This document shows, piece after piece, positions 25,167 to 35,441 of a stretch of 64,000 bases of DNA; position 1 is the stretch's first letter; each line of letters starts with the position of its first letter. The position numbers and the translations under genes were made by a program. Under the pieces are notes generated by a model. The model searched no databases. It saw only the letters and a list, made by a program, of their open reading frames with translations, and had not been told where the DNA came from. This DNA is from Moraxella oblonga NBRC 102422 (GTDB lineage Bacteria > Pseudomonadota > Gammaproteobacteria > Pseudomonadales > Moraxellaceae). The DNA lies in assembly GCF_001598275.1 (NCBI RefSeq), contig NZ_BCYQ01000010.1, positions 1 to 64,000 of the forward strand. The letters are read 5' to 3'.

Positions 25167-26318
25167 TTAGGGCGAGCGAGCATAACGACCGCCAATCACA
25201 TGAATCACGCCAAGCATTTCTAATTCCAACAAGCCTGCCAAGAGGTTGCCTATGTCTGTTTGAGCCACCAACATCAAAGAATCCAAATCGGTAGGGGTGT
25301 TGGTTAGGGCATCAAAGATGGTTTGTAGGTGTGTTGGTATTTGGTTTTGGGTTGATATGGTTTTGGGCTGACTGGCGGGTAAATTGGGCGTTGGTGGTGT
25401 GATTTTTACCACGTCATCAGACATGATGGTTTGCAAATCTTCTATGATTTGACTGGGATGGTAGATGAGCGTTGCTCCTTCTCGTATGAGGTGGTGGCAA
25501 CCTTCGGCATTGGCATTATCAATGCTACTTGGGACAGCAAAAACCTGCTTGCCCTGCTCAGCAGTAAGTCTGGCAGTAATGAGTGAGCCACTTTGTAGAG
25601 TGGCTTCGGTAACAACGGTGGCGAGCGATAAACCAGCAACAAGCCGATTGCGTCTTGGGAAGTTGTGCTGTGTGGCAGGCGTGGCGGGCAGTAGTTCGCT
25701 TACCAGTACACCGCCATCAGCGATGATTTGGGCGTAGAGTGCGTGGTGGTTTTTGGGGTAGCACACATCAATGCCTGTCCCCATGACACCCACGGTGCGT
25801 CCTGTCTCTGGGGCGGTCAAAGCCCCCATGTGGGCAGATTTATCAACCCCAATTGCCAAACCACTAGTAACAGTAAAGCCTTGGTAGGCAAGGTATTGAG
25901 CCATGTCAAAGGTGATTTTTTGGGCGTGTGCGGTGGGATTTCGGCTACCTACGATGGCGATTTGGGAGTCGCTTAGGCGTTTGACATTGCCTTGATAAAA
26001 AAGCACAGGTGGTGGGTCGTAAAGTTCAAGCAGTTGGTGTGGGTATGATTCATCATCCACAAACAAGGTATCGTAGATGCCACGCTGACGGTCATTTTCT
26101 ACTTTTGCCACAAATGCCAGCACATCATCACCATCTAGTGAACGAGCAATGTGGGCTTTGTGAATATTGAGTGTTTGCCAGTCATCGTGCTGACATAGGG
26201 CAGATTTGACATCACCATAATGAGTGATGAGTTTATAAAATGCGGTCAATGAGGTGTTGACCACATACCACAAAGCGAGGGTGGCAGATTTTTTGTCTAA
26301 ATGCTCGTAAATTTTCAT
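25167..26318 (-). CDS. dprA: DNA processing protein DprA
   Basis: DprA loads RecA on incoming single-stranded DNA during natural transformation. The 383-residue protein has an N-terminal SAM-like helical region, the Rossmann core IAIVGSRNPTAHA near 120, GRTVGVMGTGIDVCYP, the NHALYAQI segment, and FPRRNRLVAGLS with the ssDNA-binding Arg pair, and ends in a winged-helix DML1-like domain. ATG 26318 is chosen; the frame opens earlier at a TTG inside the lysM terminator. It follows the LysM gene on the same strand, a conserved pair in Moraxellaceae. Confidence 0.94.
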   Translation of the reverse strand: MKIYEHLDKKSATLALWYVVNTSLTAFYKLITHYGDVKSALCQHDDWQTLNIHKAHIARSLDGDDVLAFVAKVENDRQRGIYDTLFVDDESYPHQLLELYDPPPVLFYQGNVKRLSDSQIAIVGSRNPTAHAQKITFDMAQYLAYQGFTVTSGLAIGVDKSAHMGALTAPETGRTVGVMGTGIDVCYPKNHHALYAQIIADGGVLVSELLPATPATQHNFPRRNRLVAGLSLATVVTEATLQSGSLITARLTAEQGKQVFAVPSSIDNANAEGCHHLIREGATLIYHPSQIIEDLQTIMSDDVVKITPPTPNLPASQPKTISTQNQIPTHLQTIFDALTNTPTDLDSLMLVAQTDIGNLLAGLLELEMLGVIHVIGGRYARSP

Positions 26319-26329
26319 AAAAGTAATGG

Positions 26330-26362
26330 AAAAAATTGCCAATACATCGTACTGGCAATTTT
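26330..26362 (-). terminator. Hairpin terminator between lysM gene and dprA
   Basis: Perfect 10-bp arms AAAATTGCCA and TGGCAATTTT around an 11-nt loop; on the minus strand the right arm runs into extra T. It lies 10 bp after the LysM stop and 12 bp before the dprA ATG, so dprA may depend on read-through. Confidence 0.75.
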
Positions 26363-26372
26363 GCTATAAGGA

Positions 26373-27449
26373 TTAAAGATAGGGCGGTGCAAGCAGTTGG
26401 TCGCCTTCGCTGATGGGCATATCAGAAGATAGGACATAGGCATAGCTGATGTTGTCAAATACTTTAAAGACAAGGACTTGACCTGATTTTTCATTGGGCA
26501 AACGAATGGGCGTGTTATTGTTTTTGTGGTCAAGGATTAATGCACCTTTTTGATAAACATCTAACACATGACCTGTTCTAGCACCTTGTTTGGCACCAAT
26601 ATTGATGGCGATAACACCATTTCTGCCTGTTGTGTTCATGTCGCCCATGACACGAGCAACTGTACCGCCACGAGTGATTTCGGCAGGAGCGGGATAGAAA
26701 GTTTCTGGTGTTTGGGCATCAAACTCAACAAACACTCGGTCGCCTTCATGGACAACGGTATCAAATACTTGGGTTAGTTGTATGCTAGTAACGCCATTGG
26801 CTGCGATGTCAGTAACGATACCACGAGCCACTTGAATGGCTTCTAGCCCAACCACTTGATTGGTTCTGGTGTCTACATAAGGGTTGGATTTGTGATAAAT
26901 ACCATAGGTTTGACCCAGGTTAAGACCAGTACCTTTGACATAAATCTTGTCACCTGTGGCGGTAAGTAAGTTGCCTTTTTTAGAGGCGATTACATAGGGT
27001 GTGCCCTCAAAGTCAGCAGGATTGACAATGATGGCACGGTCAAGCCAATGACGAATGGTTGATAGCGGTATTGGGTCAATGCTACCACGTGTTGGATTGA
27101 CTTTGATGGGGGCGGAGGTTGCCTCCATGTTTCTTTCAATGCCTGCACAACCTTCGCCTGTGTCCACGCCCACCAAAGTTTTGCCTTTGATGATACACAT
27201 GATTAATACATCATTTGGATAAATCAAATGAGGGTTTTTAAGTTGTTTGTTTACCGCCCAAATCTCACGCCATCTGTGGGGAGCGTTTAGGTATTTACCA
27301 GAAATACCCCAAAGTGTGTCGCCTTTTTTGACGATATAGCGGTTAGGAGCATCTGCTTTAATGGTGGGTGGGGGGTTGCCCGCAAAAGTAGCGGTTGAAC
27401 CTGCCAAAACAAGCCCAGCAACAATCGCTTTTAAAGTGTGTTTCATCAT
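26373..27449 (-). CDS. LysM-domain secreted protein
   Basis: The 358-residue product has a signal peptide (cleavage near Ala-Thr-Phe-Ala-Gly, about 24) and one LysM domain at about 38-82 (YIVKKGDTLWGISGKYL ... NPHLIYPNDVL), which binds peptidoglycan. The rest has no named domain that I recognise; repeats of VFD, VARG and GA-containing strands suggest beta folds. AAGGAA lies 5 bp before the ATG at 27449. It precedes dprA as in Acinetobacter. Confidence 0.9.
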   Translation of the reverse strand: MMKHTLKAIVAGLVLAGSTATFAGNPPPTIKADAPNRYIVKKGDTLWGISGKYLNAPHRWREIWAVNKQLKNPHLIYPNDVLIMCIIKGKTLVGVDTGEGCAGIERNMEATSAPIKVNPTRGSIDPIPLSTIRHWLDRAIIVNPADFEGTPYVIASKKGNLLTATGDKIYVKGTGLNLGQTYGIYHKSNPYVDTRTNQVVGLEAIQVARGIVTDIAANGVTSIQLTQVFDTVVHEGDRVFVEFDAQTPETFYPAPAEITRGGTVARVMGDMNTTGRNGVIAINIGAKQGARTGHVLDVYQKGALILDHKNNNTPIRLPNEKSGQVLVFKVFDNISYAYVLSSDMPISEGDQLLAPPYL

Positions 27450-27779
27450 ATTTTTCCTTCATCAATAAGCCGTTTGGGGCTGTTTGTCTATGCATAAGAA
27501 AACTATGCTTAGCATACCACAAAACTGGGCAAATTTTAAGCCCCAAAAGGGGTTTGTGGTAAAAATATTCCGATAAAAGTCTAAATTTTTAGAGAGTTAT
27601 CAAGAATATTGGTTGGATTTTATGATGCTTTTTACAAACAAAATCAATGACAAATCATTAATCATTTGTTGGTATTTAATTAAAATAACATTTATTAATT
27701 TTAATGAAACCATATTGTCAAAAAGCCATTCTCTTTTTTTAAGAAAATGGCTTTTTTTAATTATAATTTGGCTTTTTAA
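27450..27779. other. Intergenic region between lysM gene and thrC
   Basis: This 330-bp AT-rich gap carries the lysM-side leader and, next to thrC, the terminator at 27720-27756 and a second 8-bp inverted repeat (27761-27768 with 27778-27785) that overlaps the thrC stop. A CCCC-AAAA-GGGG hairpin sits at about 27540-27556. I see no gene. Confidence 0.6.
27720..27756 (-). terminator. Terminator of thrC
   Basis: Arms AAAAAGCCATT and AATGGCTTTTT form an 11-bp stem with a 15-nt loop, 24 bp beyond the thrC stop; the minus strand ends in five T. Confidence 0.75.
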
Positions 27780-29192
27780 TTATAACTTAACTTTTTGTTC
27801 AATTAATTCTTTCACAAGCTCGGCTTTATTATCAAGCACCACCACTCTTTGTGGCAAGCCCTCAATGTCTTTGGTATGCTCTGGTCTTTTTATCTCAATT
27901 TGTCCGACTGCCTCAACAATCGTATCGCTAAATTTGACAGGTAGGGCGGTCTCGGTAACCACGATGGTTTCACTCGGCAATCTAACCTCTCGTGCGACTT
28001 TGATACCGTCAGCAGTATGAGGGTCAATTAGGTCATTATCACTTTCATAAACCGCTTTAATGGTGGCAATTCTATCAGCGTGGGTAGATTTACCAGACAC
28101 AAAGCCGTATTTATTTTGAGCATCATTTAAAAGATGAGATAAATCAAAGCCCTGACCGCTATTCACATCATTCCATAATTCATTTAATTTTTGGCTATCT
28201 TTACCAACCAATAAATAAATAAAGCGTTCAAAATTAGAAGCCTTTGAAATATCCATTGATGGGCTTGATGTTACATAAGTCTGGCTTGCCTTTCTTGGAA
28301 TGTATTTACCTGTTTTAAAAAATTCATCTAAGACATCATTTTCATTGGTAGCGACAATCAATCGCTCAATCGGTAATCCCATTTCTTTGGCAATATGACC
28401 TGCACAAACATTACCAAAATTACCAGACGGCACACAAAAGCTCACTTTTTGGTTATTATTATCGGTGGCATTAAAATAGCCTTTAATATAATAAACGATT
28501 TGGGCAAGAATACGACCCCAGTTAATAGAATTGACCGTACCCAAACTGTATTTTTCTTTAAATGCTTTATCTTGTTGCAGAGCCTTGACAATATCTTGAC
28601 AGTCATCAAACATTCCTTCAATGGCGATATTGTGAATATTATCGTCCATTAAACTATACATTTGAGCCCGTTGAAATTCACTCATTTTACCGTGTGGCGA
28701 CATCATAAAGACTTCAATATTTTTTTTACCACGCAAGGCATATTCGGCAGCAGAGCCTGTATCGCCAGAAGTTGCTCCAATGATGGTCAGTCTTTGTCCT
28801 TTTTTAGCCAGCACATATTCAAAAGCATTACCCAAAAATTGCATTGCCATATCTTTAAAAGCAAGGGTAGGTCCATTAGACAACTCTAAGATTTTTATCC
28901 CATCTTTTAGCGAACGCACAGGCGTAATGTCATCACTATTAAATACCGCTTTGGTATAGGTTTTATCAATTAACGCTTTTAAATCATCTTTATCAATGTC
29001 GGTAGCAAATAAAGACATCACTTCAAATGCCAAATCAGGATAATTTAAGCCACGCCACTTATCCAAAGTCGCTTTATCAATTTGTGGATAGCTTTCTGGA
29101 AGCATTAAACCGCCATCAGGTGCAAGCCCCATCAAAAGAACTTCGCTAAATGGCATTTTTGGCGTGTTACCACGAGTGCTGATATATTGCAT
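27780..29192 (-). CDS. thrC: Threonine synthase
   Basis: ThrC converts phosphohomoserine to threonine using PLP. The 470-residue protein starts MQYISTRGNTPKMPF, has the PLP-lysine segment GPTLAFKDMAMQFLG near 105-120, GATSGDTGSAAEYAL and the GNFGNVCAGHIAK segment. Length fits the long bacterial form. GGTAAC lies before the ATG. Nearby dapB belongs to the same aspartate family but lies on the other strand. Confidence 0.96.
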   Translation of the reverse strand: MQYISTRGNTPKMPFSEVLLMGLAPDGGLMLPESYPQIDKATLDKWRGLNYPDLAFEVMSLFATDIDKDDLKALIDKTYTKAVFNSDDITPVRSLKDGIKILELSNGPTLAFKDMAMQFLGNAFEYVLAKKGQRLTIIGATSGDTGSAAEYALRGKKNIEVFMMSPHGKMSEFQRAQMYSLMDDNIHNIAIEGMFDDCQDIVKALQQDKAFKEKYSLGTVNSINWGRILAQIVYYIKGYFNATDNNNQKVSFCVPSGNFGNVCAGHIAKEMGLPIERLIVATNENDVLDEFFKTGKYIPRKASQTYVTSSPSMDISKASNFERFIYLLVGKDSQKLNELWNDVNSGQGFDLSHLLNDAQNKYGFVSGKSTHADRIATIKAVYESDNDLIDPHTADGIKVAREVRLPSETIVVTETALPVKFSDTIVEAVGQIEIKRPEHTKDIEGLPQRVVVLDNKAELVKELIEQKVKL

Positions 29193-29222
29193 AATTGTTA
29201 CCTTTAAAAAATTAACTCGTCA

Positions 29223-29269
29223 GGTGCATATAATGCACCAGTGAATTTATTTGGTGCGTAATACACACC
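29223..29269. repeat. Pair of GGTGCGT-type palindromes
   Basis: GGTGCAT-ATA-ATGCACC (29223-29239) is a perfect 7-bp stem with a 3-nt loop; 13 bp later GGTGCGTAATACACACC (29253-29269) is a near-identical imperfect copy. The same core, GGTGCGT-ACA-ACGCACC, occurs at 39599-39615. They sit at the ends of accessory genes and may be a dispersed REP-like repeat. Confidence 0.6.
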
Positions 29270-29285
29270 TTACGGTTATTGAAAT

Positions 29286-29531
29286 TTAATGAATTAAGAA
29301 TAATTCTTCTTCGCTCATTTGCCAATCATCAGACAATTTAAAACTTCCTTTACCTTGATATAATCCAAATTGGCGTTTACTACTATTATTAACTTGACTT
29401 TCTTGATTTTTAATTTGGTAATCAAGCATTACCAAATCAATATAATCAAAAATAGATTGTTGTTTTTGAACAGGTAACGCTTGTATATGCTGTATTGCCT
29501 GTTCAATCGTTGTGGTTGCAACCAAATTCAT
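29286..29531 (-). CDS. Orphan antitoxin-like protein (DUF2281-like)
   Basis: The 81-residue product has a short N-terminal helix pair and a C-terminal RQFGLYQGKGSF motif followed by acidic SDDWQMSEEE, the pattern of VapB-like antitoxins of the DUF2281 type. An AAGGAG site lies 7 bp before the ATG. No toxin gene follows: 94 bp separate its stop from thrC, filled by palindromes. The antitoxin of the vapBC pair inside pheST (30960-31208) carries the same motif, RRFGFMQGQGAF. It may be a relic that lost its toxin, or it may act in trans. Confidence 0.65.
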   Translation of the reverse strand: MNLVATTTIEQAIQHIQALPVQKQQSIFDYIDLVMLDYQIKNQESQVNNSSKRQFGLYQGKGSFKLSDDWQMSEEELFLIH

Positions 29532-30941
<1,410 letters not shown>

Positions 30942-30959
30942 TGATTAGGGAGGGCAGTC

Positions 30960-31208
30960 ATGCTACAAAGTTATCAAGCAGTCATCGAGCAAGGTCAATT
31001 AAAATGGCTAGATGCACCACCGCAAGTGCAAAATGCTCGTTTGATTGTTACGCTTTTGCCTGATGATTTGGCATTTAACCAATCTGAAACCTATGATTTA
31101 AATAAAAAAGGTGAAAGACGATTTGGTTTTATGCAGGGGCAAGGTGCTTTTCCTGATGACATCAACAAATATGATGATGAAGTAGCGAAGCTTTTTGGTG
31201 TAGAATAA
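30960..31208 (+). CDS. Antitoxin of VapBC pair within pheST
   Basis: The 82-residue product starts with a beta-strand QAVIEQGQLKWLDAPP typical of DUF2281/VapB-type antitoxins and ends in RRFGFMQGQGAF with an acidic tail, the part expected to block the toxin. A GGGAGGG site lies 5 bp before the ATG. It starts 18 bp after the pheS stop and its own stop overlaps the toxin ATG by 1 bp. Confidence 0.8.
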   Translation: MLQSYQAVIEQGQLKWLDAPPQVQNARLIVTLLPDDLAFNQSETYDLNKKGERRFGFMQGQGAFPDDINKYDDEVAKLFGVE

Positions 31209-31588
31209 TGTATTTATTAGATACACACATTATTGTATGGCTTGCCAGAGAGCCTCATAAACTTGATGAACGCATTAAAACATTGCTGTTGCAGAAAAAT
31301 GCTCGCATTTATTTTAGTGCGGTCAATTTGTGGGAAATTGCCATTAAAAATGCGTTAGGTAAAAAAGATTTTAATATCGATGTTGAATTGTTGTATCAAC
31401 AATTGATTGAAAATCAATATTTACAATTGCCTGTTTTATCAAAACATTGTTATCCAATCAAAAATTTACCCCTACATCATAAAGACCCTTTTGATAGAAT
31501 GTTAATCGCCCAAGCAATTAGTGAAAATCTTACATTGATTACCGAAGACCATTATATTTTACAATATCCGCATGTAAAAATTTTTTAA
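31208..31588 (+). CDS. PIN-domain ribonuclease toxin (VapC-like) within pheST
   Basis: VapC toxins are Mg-dependent ribonucleases, many cutting tRNA. The 126-residue protein has PIN acidic residues in order: Asp5 in LLDTHI, Glu in NLWEIAIK (about 44), Asp in HKDPFDRMLIAQA (about 95-98) and Asp near TEDHY (about 115). It closely resembles the PIN protein at 42459-42851. It lies 23 bp before pheT, all in the same direction. Confidence 0.88.
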   Translation: MYLLDTHIIVWLAREPHKLDERIKTLLLQKNARIYFSAVNLWEIAIKNALGKKDFNIDVELLYQQLIENQYLQLPVLSKHCYPIKNLPLHHKDPFDRMLIAQAISENLTLITEDHYILQYPHVKIF

Positions 31589-31611
31589 AAACAGTTAATT
31601 TTGAGAAACTT

Positions 31612-33999
31612 ATGAAAATCAGCGAAAACTGGCTTAGACAATGGGTCAATCCTGCCAACACCTCTGCCGAGCTTGGCGAGCAACTCACCATGCTTGGGTT
31701 AGAATTAGATGATATTATTCCCATTGCTCCCGATTTTAGTGGCGTGGTGGTCGGTCAAGTCATCACTTGTGATAAACACCCCGATGCCGATAAACTCTCC
31801 GTGACTACTGTCAATGTTGGTGCAGATGCTCCTTTACAAATCGTCTGTGGAGCAACCAATGTGCGAGTAGGATTAAAAGTAGCAGTAGCGACTGTTGGGG
31901 CGGTATTACCCCCCATTGATGGTAAAGAATTTAAAATCAAAAAAGGCAAACTGCGTGGTGTAGAGAGTCAAGGCATGCTGTGCGGTGCGTCCGAGCTTGG
32001 ACTCATTGATGAGATTGATGGACTGTTGGAGCTTGATGATGATGCACCGATTGGCGTGAATGTGCGTGAATATTTGGGATTGGACGGTCAGATTTTTGAT
32101 GTGGCAATTACCCCCAATCGTGGCGATTGTTTGAGCGTATTGGGTTTGGCTCGTGAGATTGGCGTGATTAATGGCTTATCCCTAAACCGCCCAGAAATCA
32201 CCACCACCGCCCCCACGCTGGATAAAGCGGTAGCGGTCAAAGTAGAAAACCCCACCGCCTGCCCACGCTATCTGGCTCAGTACATCGGAGACATTGACCG
32301 CACCATCAAGACCCCAAAATGGCTAAAAGATAACCTTGTCGCAAGCGGACTTCGCACCCATAATTTTTTGGTAGATGTTACCAATTTTATCTTATTAGAA
32401 CTGGGTCAACCGCTACATGCCTTTGATGCTGACAAAATTGTCGGCGGTATCACGGTGCGTCTTGCCCATGCAGGCGAGACGGTGGAACTCCTAAACGAAC
32501 AAACCATTACCCTAAGCGGTGACGAGCTTGTCATTGCCGATGACGTGGGCGTGCTTGCTCTGGCGGGGATTATGGGCGGGGCTCGCTCGGCGGTTACTGA
32601 TGAGACGGTAAACATCGTGCTAGAATCTGCTCATTTTAATCAGCTTGCCATCGCAGGACGAGCCAGACGCTTTGGCTTGCACACGGATGCCAGTGCCAGA
32701 TTTGAACGAGGGGTAGATTTTGAATTACCCAAAATCGCCCTAGACCGTGCCACAACATTGATTGCAAGTATTGCTGGCGGACAAGTGGGACAAATTACCC
32801 TAGCGAAGAGTGTGGCAGATTTACCAAAACGCAACACCATCAGTGTGCCATTTGCCAAAGTAGAAAAACTGCTTGGCATTAGCCTGCCAAGCGATGAGAT
32901 TATGGAGCTATTAGACCGCCTAGAAATCTATACCACCTTTGACGGCACGGCATTTACCTGCCAGCCCCCAAGTCACCGTTTTGACCTTAATATCAGCGAA
33001 GACATCATTGAAGAGATTGCTCGTGTACATGGCTATGCCAATATCGCCCCACGCCTGCCCGAATTTGCGGTAGATATGAGCTATGATGATACGGCGGATT
33101 TGACACATATGCTCAAACTGACCCTCGCCAAACAAGGCTATTTTGAGGCGGTGAGTTTTAGTTTTTGTGATGAAAAATTAGAAAAACTGCTTCACGATGA
33201 CAAACTGGGCGAGATATTACCTCTTGCCAATCCCATCTCATCAGAGCTTGCGGTGATGAGACGTACCTTGTTATCAAGCCTACTACCCATTGTTGGTCAC
33301 AACCTAAACCGTCAGCAGGCAGATGTGCGGCTGTTTGAAGTGGGTTTGTCGTTTGTGGGTAAAGATGTGGCAAGCCTTGCTCAAACCCCAAGCCTTGCTA
33401 TTATTGCCACAGGACGAGCAACTAACAGCATTCATGGCGTGCGTGATGTGGATTTTTATGACCTAAAAGCCGACATTGAGAGTCTTTTGCCTGCTCATAT
33501 CGTGCCAAGCTATGAGCGTGCGGATTTGGCGTTTTTGCATTCAGGGCAAAGTGCCTATTTGGTGGTAAATGGTGAAAAAGTGGGTTACTTTGGACAGCTT
33601 CACCCCAGTATTGCAAGCGTGCTTGATTTGCCGATTGTGTGGGTGGCTCAATTTGAGCTTGATAAACTCATCAACTTGCACCGCACCATGTCAGCGGTTA
33701 AACTGCCAAGTAAATTCCCAAGTGTTCGCCGTGATTTGGCGTTCTTTGTGGATGAATCTTTGACATGGCAAGAAGTTGCTGATACCGTGCGTGCGTGTGC
33801 AGGCGAGTATCTGACAGATGTAACGCTCTTTGATGTCTATACAGGTGATAAACTGCCAGAGGGCAAAAAATCGTTTGCCTTTACCATGACGCTTGAAAAC
33901 CGCTCGGCTACTTTGTCTGATGATGAGATTAAGGCACTCATGGATAAAGTGGCGATTGCTTTGATGAATGAATTTAATGCCAAACTTCGTGATAGCTAG
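31612..33999 (+). CDS. pheT: Phenylalanine-tRNA ligase beta subunit
   Basis: The 795-residue chain has the usual domain order: EMAP/tRNA-binding OB fold near 40-150, B3/B4 editing domain near 210-370 (EDGRITVRxA-type strands), B5 domain near 400-470 and the C-terminal ferredoxin-like anticodon-binding domain with KFPSVRRDLAFFVDE near 700. It proofreads mischarged Tyr-tRNA-Phe. In most Proteobacteria it follows pheS directly; here 670 bp of vapBC intervene. ihfA follows after 42 bp. Confidence 0.97.
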   Translation: MKISENWLRQWVNPANTSAELGEQLTMLGLELDDIIPIAPDFSGVVVGQVITCDKHPDADKLSVTTVNVGADAPLQIVCGATNVRVGLKVAVATVGAVLPPIDGKEFKIKKGKLRGVESQGMLCGASELGLIDEIDGLLELDDDAPIGVNVREYLGLDGQIFDVAITPNRGDCLSVLGLAREIGVINGLSLNRPEITTTAPTLDKAVAVKVENPTACPRYLAQYIGDIDRTIKTPKWLKDNLVASGLRTHNFLVDVTNFILLELGQPLHAFDADKIVGGITVRLAHAGETVELLNEQTITLSGDELVIADDVGVLALAGIMGGARSAVTDETVNIVLESAHFNQLAIAGRARRFGLHTDASARFERGVDFELPKIALDRATTLIASIAGGQVGQITLAKSVADLPKRNTISVPFAKVEKLLGISLPSDEIMELLDRLEIYTTFDGTAFTCQPPSHRFDLNISEDIIEEIARVHGYANIAPRLPEFAVDMSYDDTADLTHMLKLTLAKQGYFEAVSFSFCDEKLEKLLHDDKLGEILPLANPISSELAVMRRTLLSSLLPIVGHNLNRQQADVRLFEVGLSFVGKDVASLAQTPSLAIIATGRATNSIHGVRDVDFYDLKADIESLLPAHIVPSYERADLAFLHSGQSAYLVVNGEKVGYFGQLHPSIASVLDLPIVWVAQFELDKLINLHRTMSAVKLPSKFPSVRRDLAFFVDESLTWQEVADTVRACAGEYLTDVTLFDVYTGDKLPEGKKSFAFTMTLENRSATLSDDEIKALMDKVAIALMNEFNAKLRDS

Positions 34000-34041
34000 G
34001 ATTGTTCCAGCCAACACTAAAAAACAAAACTAGGAGACAAC

Positions 34042-34326
34042 ATGACAACACTTACCAAAGCAGATATGGTCAATCACCTGACCATTCGTCTGCGTATGAG
34101 TCGCCAAGACGCACGCCTGTTGGTGGACAAATTTTTTGATGAAATGAGCCAAACGCTCGCCTCTGGCACCGAAGTTAAATTATCAGGTTTTGGCAATTTT
34201 GAACTTAAAAACAAAAAATCCCGCCCCGGTCGCAACCCTAAAACAGGCGAAGTCGTCCCTGTCAATGCTCGCCGAGTCGTTACCTTCAAGGCGGGACAAA
34301 AGCTTAGGAGTGAAATCAAACCCTAA
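34042..34326 (+). CDS. ihfA: Integration host factor alpha subunit
   Basis: IHF alpha and beta form a sequence-specific DNA-bending dimer. The 94-residue protein starts with TLTKADMVNHL, has the HU/IHF fold and the DNA-contacting arm GRNPKTGEVVPVNARRVVTFKAG near 63-85, with Pro in the intercalating position. It is last in pheS-vapBC-pheT-ihfA, the normal place for ihfA. GGAGA lies 6 bp upstream. Confidence 0.96.
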   Translation: MTTLTKADMVNHLTIRLRMSRQDARLLVDKFFDEMSQTLASGTEVKLSGFGNFELKNKKSRPGRNPKTGEVVPVNARRVVTFKAGQKLRSEIKP

Positions 34327-34352
34327 AATTTGTAAAAAACTACAAAAAAGAC

Positions 34353-34380
34353 TTGCATTGTGGCAAAATCGTGCTATAAT
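34353..34380 (+). promoter_or_regulatory. Promoter of tRNA-Ser
   Basis: TTGCAT -35 (34353-34358), 16 bp, TATAAT -10 (34375-34380), 18 bp ahead of the tRNA. Confidence 0.85.
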
Positions 34381-34398
34381 ATCCGCCATATTTAGCAC

Positions 34399-34488
34399 GG
34401 TGAAATGGGTGAGTGGCTGAAACCGCACCCCTGCTAAGGGTGTATACGGGAGACTGTATCGAGGGTTCGAATCCCTCTTTCACCGCCA
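34399..34488 (+). tRNA. tRNA-Ser (anticodon GCT)
   Basis: A 90-nt class-II tRNA with acceptor arms GGTGAAA/TTTCACC, anticodon loop CTGCTAA (GCT, decoding AGC/AGT), a long variable arm and encoded CCA. It has its own promoter immediately upstream. Confidence 0.95.
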
Positions 34489-34527
34489 TTTATTTTTATC
34501 TTAATGATAAAATAATGTGAAAAAGGC

Positions 34528-34555
34528 TTGACATACTGATAAAATCCTGTATAAT
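34528..34555 (+). promoter_or_regulatory. Promoter of tRNA-Arg
   Basis: A consensus TTGACA -35 (34528-34533) and TATAAT -10 (34550-34555) with 16-bp spacing stand between the two tRNA genes, so tRNA-Arg has a strong separate promoter. Confidence 0.88.
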
Positions 34556-34580
34556 AGCCCACCACAACATTAGTTGTTTT

Positions 34581-34657
34581 GCACCCGTAGCTCAGTTGGA
34601 TAGAGCACTTGGCTACGAACTAAGGGGTCGGGAGTTCGAATCTCTCCGGGTGCGCCA
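34581..34657 (+). tRNA. tRNA-Arg (anticodon ACG)
   Basis: A 77-nt cloverleaf with acceptor arms GCACCCG/CGGGTGC, anticodon loop CTACGAA (ACG, expected to be edited to ICG, decoding CGT/CGC/CGA) and encoded CCA. A terminator follows after 6 bp. Confidence 0.95.
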
Positions 34658-34663
34658 TATAAT

Positions 34664-34696
34664 AAAACCCAAAACTTAATAAGTTTTGGGTTTTTT
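34664..34696 (+). terminator. Rho-independent terminator after tRNA-Arg
   Basis: Arms AAAACCCAAAACTT and AAGTTTTGGGTTTT pair with a 3-nt loop and a T run, 6 bp after the tRNA. Confidence 0.92.
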
Positions 34697-34802
34697 ATTT
34701 TCAAAACTCCGACCAGACACGTCCGTGTGATAAATTTGGGTTTTTTGCCATTTTTTAGGTTTATTTGTGTTACAATAAATAAATTTTTCATCAATTACTA
34801 TC

Positions 34803-35429
34803 ATGTCAAAAAACACGCCCCAATCAACCACACCTCCTCATCAACACCCCACAACCAACGATTCAGAGACGCTTGTCATTGCCAAGCCTGTGGTGCGTCT
34901 TATGGCAGTTGTGTATGATGGCATGCTGATTTTGGCAAGTTTGTTTTTGGTGGGGACGATTTTGTCGGTGGTGGGGACAATTTTGCTCATGGACGTGGGT
35001 GAGACCGCCCAACAAGCAAAAAGATTGCCTTTGTGGTATCAAAACGGTGTGATGACACCTGCTTTTGTGCTGACGCTTGTGGGTTTTTATGGGTTGTTTT
35101 GGCGAAAATCAGGGCAGACACTTGGTATGCAGACGTGGCGATTGCAGACAGTAACGAGTGGTGGTCAGCTTTTGACGTGGGGGCAAAGTTTTCGTAGGAT
35201 TTTTAGTGCGTGCCTACTTCCGCTACTATGTGCGACTGTTGGTGGGGTGCTACATGGTTCACGTTTGTCTATTTTGATGAGTGCATTTTTGGGGTTTTTG
35301 TGTAATTATCTGTTTTGTATATTGAACCGTCAAGGCTTATCCGCCCATGACATCATGTCAAATACCATGACACTCAAAATTCCCAAACATCAACACGCAA
35401 GTATTTTTGAACGATTTAAACGCAAATAA
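34803..35429 (+). CDS. RDD-family membrane protein
   Basis: The 208-residue protein has a hydrophilic, Pro/Thr/His-rich N-terminus (1-30), then an RDD-like domain with the Arg/Asp positions (VVRLMAVVYDGML), three or four membrane helices, and GQTLGMQTWRLQTV, the usual RDD segment. Function in the family is poorly defined; some are transporters or Na+/H+ antiporters. A TACAAT box lies about 30 bp upstream. Confidence 0.85.
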   Translation: MSKNTPQSTTPPHQHPTTNDSETLVIAKPVVRLMAVVYDGMLILASLFLVGTILSVVGTILLMDVGETAQQAKRLPLWYQNGVMTPAFVLTLVGFYGLFWRKSGQTLGMQTWRLQTVTSGGQLLTWGQSFRRIFSACLLPLLCATVGGVLHGSRLSILMSAFLGFLCNYLFCILNRQGLSAHDIMSNTMTLKIPKHQHASIFERFKRK

Positions 35430-35441
35430 CTCAAAATAAAT

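Noticed and set aside
29223-29269. Insertion-sequence ends
   Set aside because: No transposase gene or target duplication lies near; the palindromes are small hairpins.
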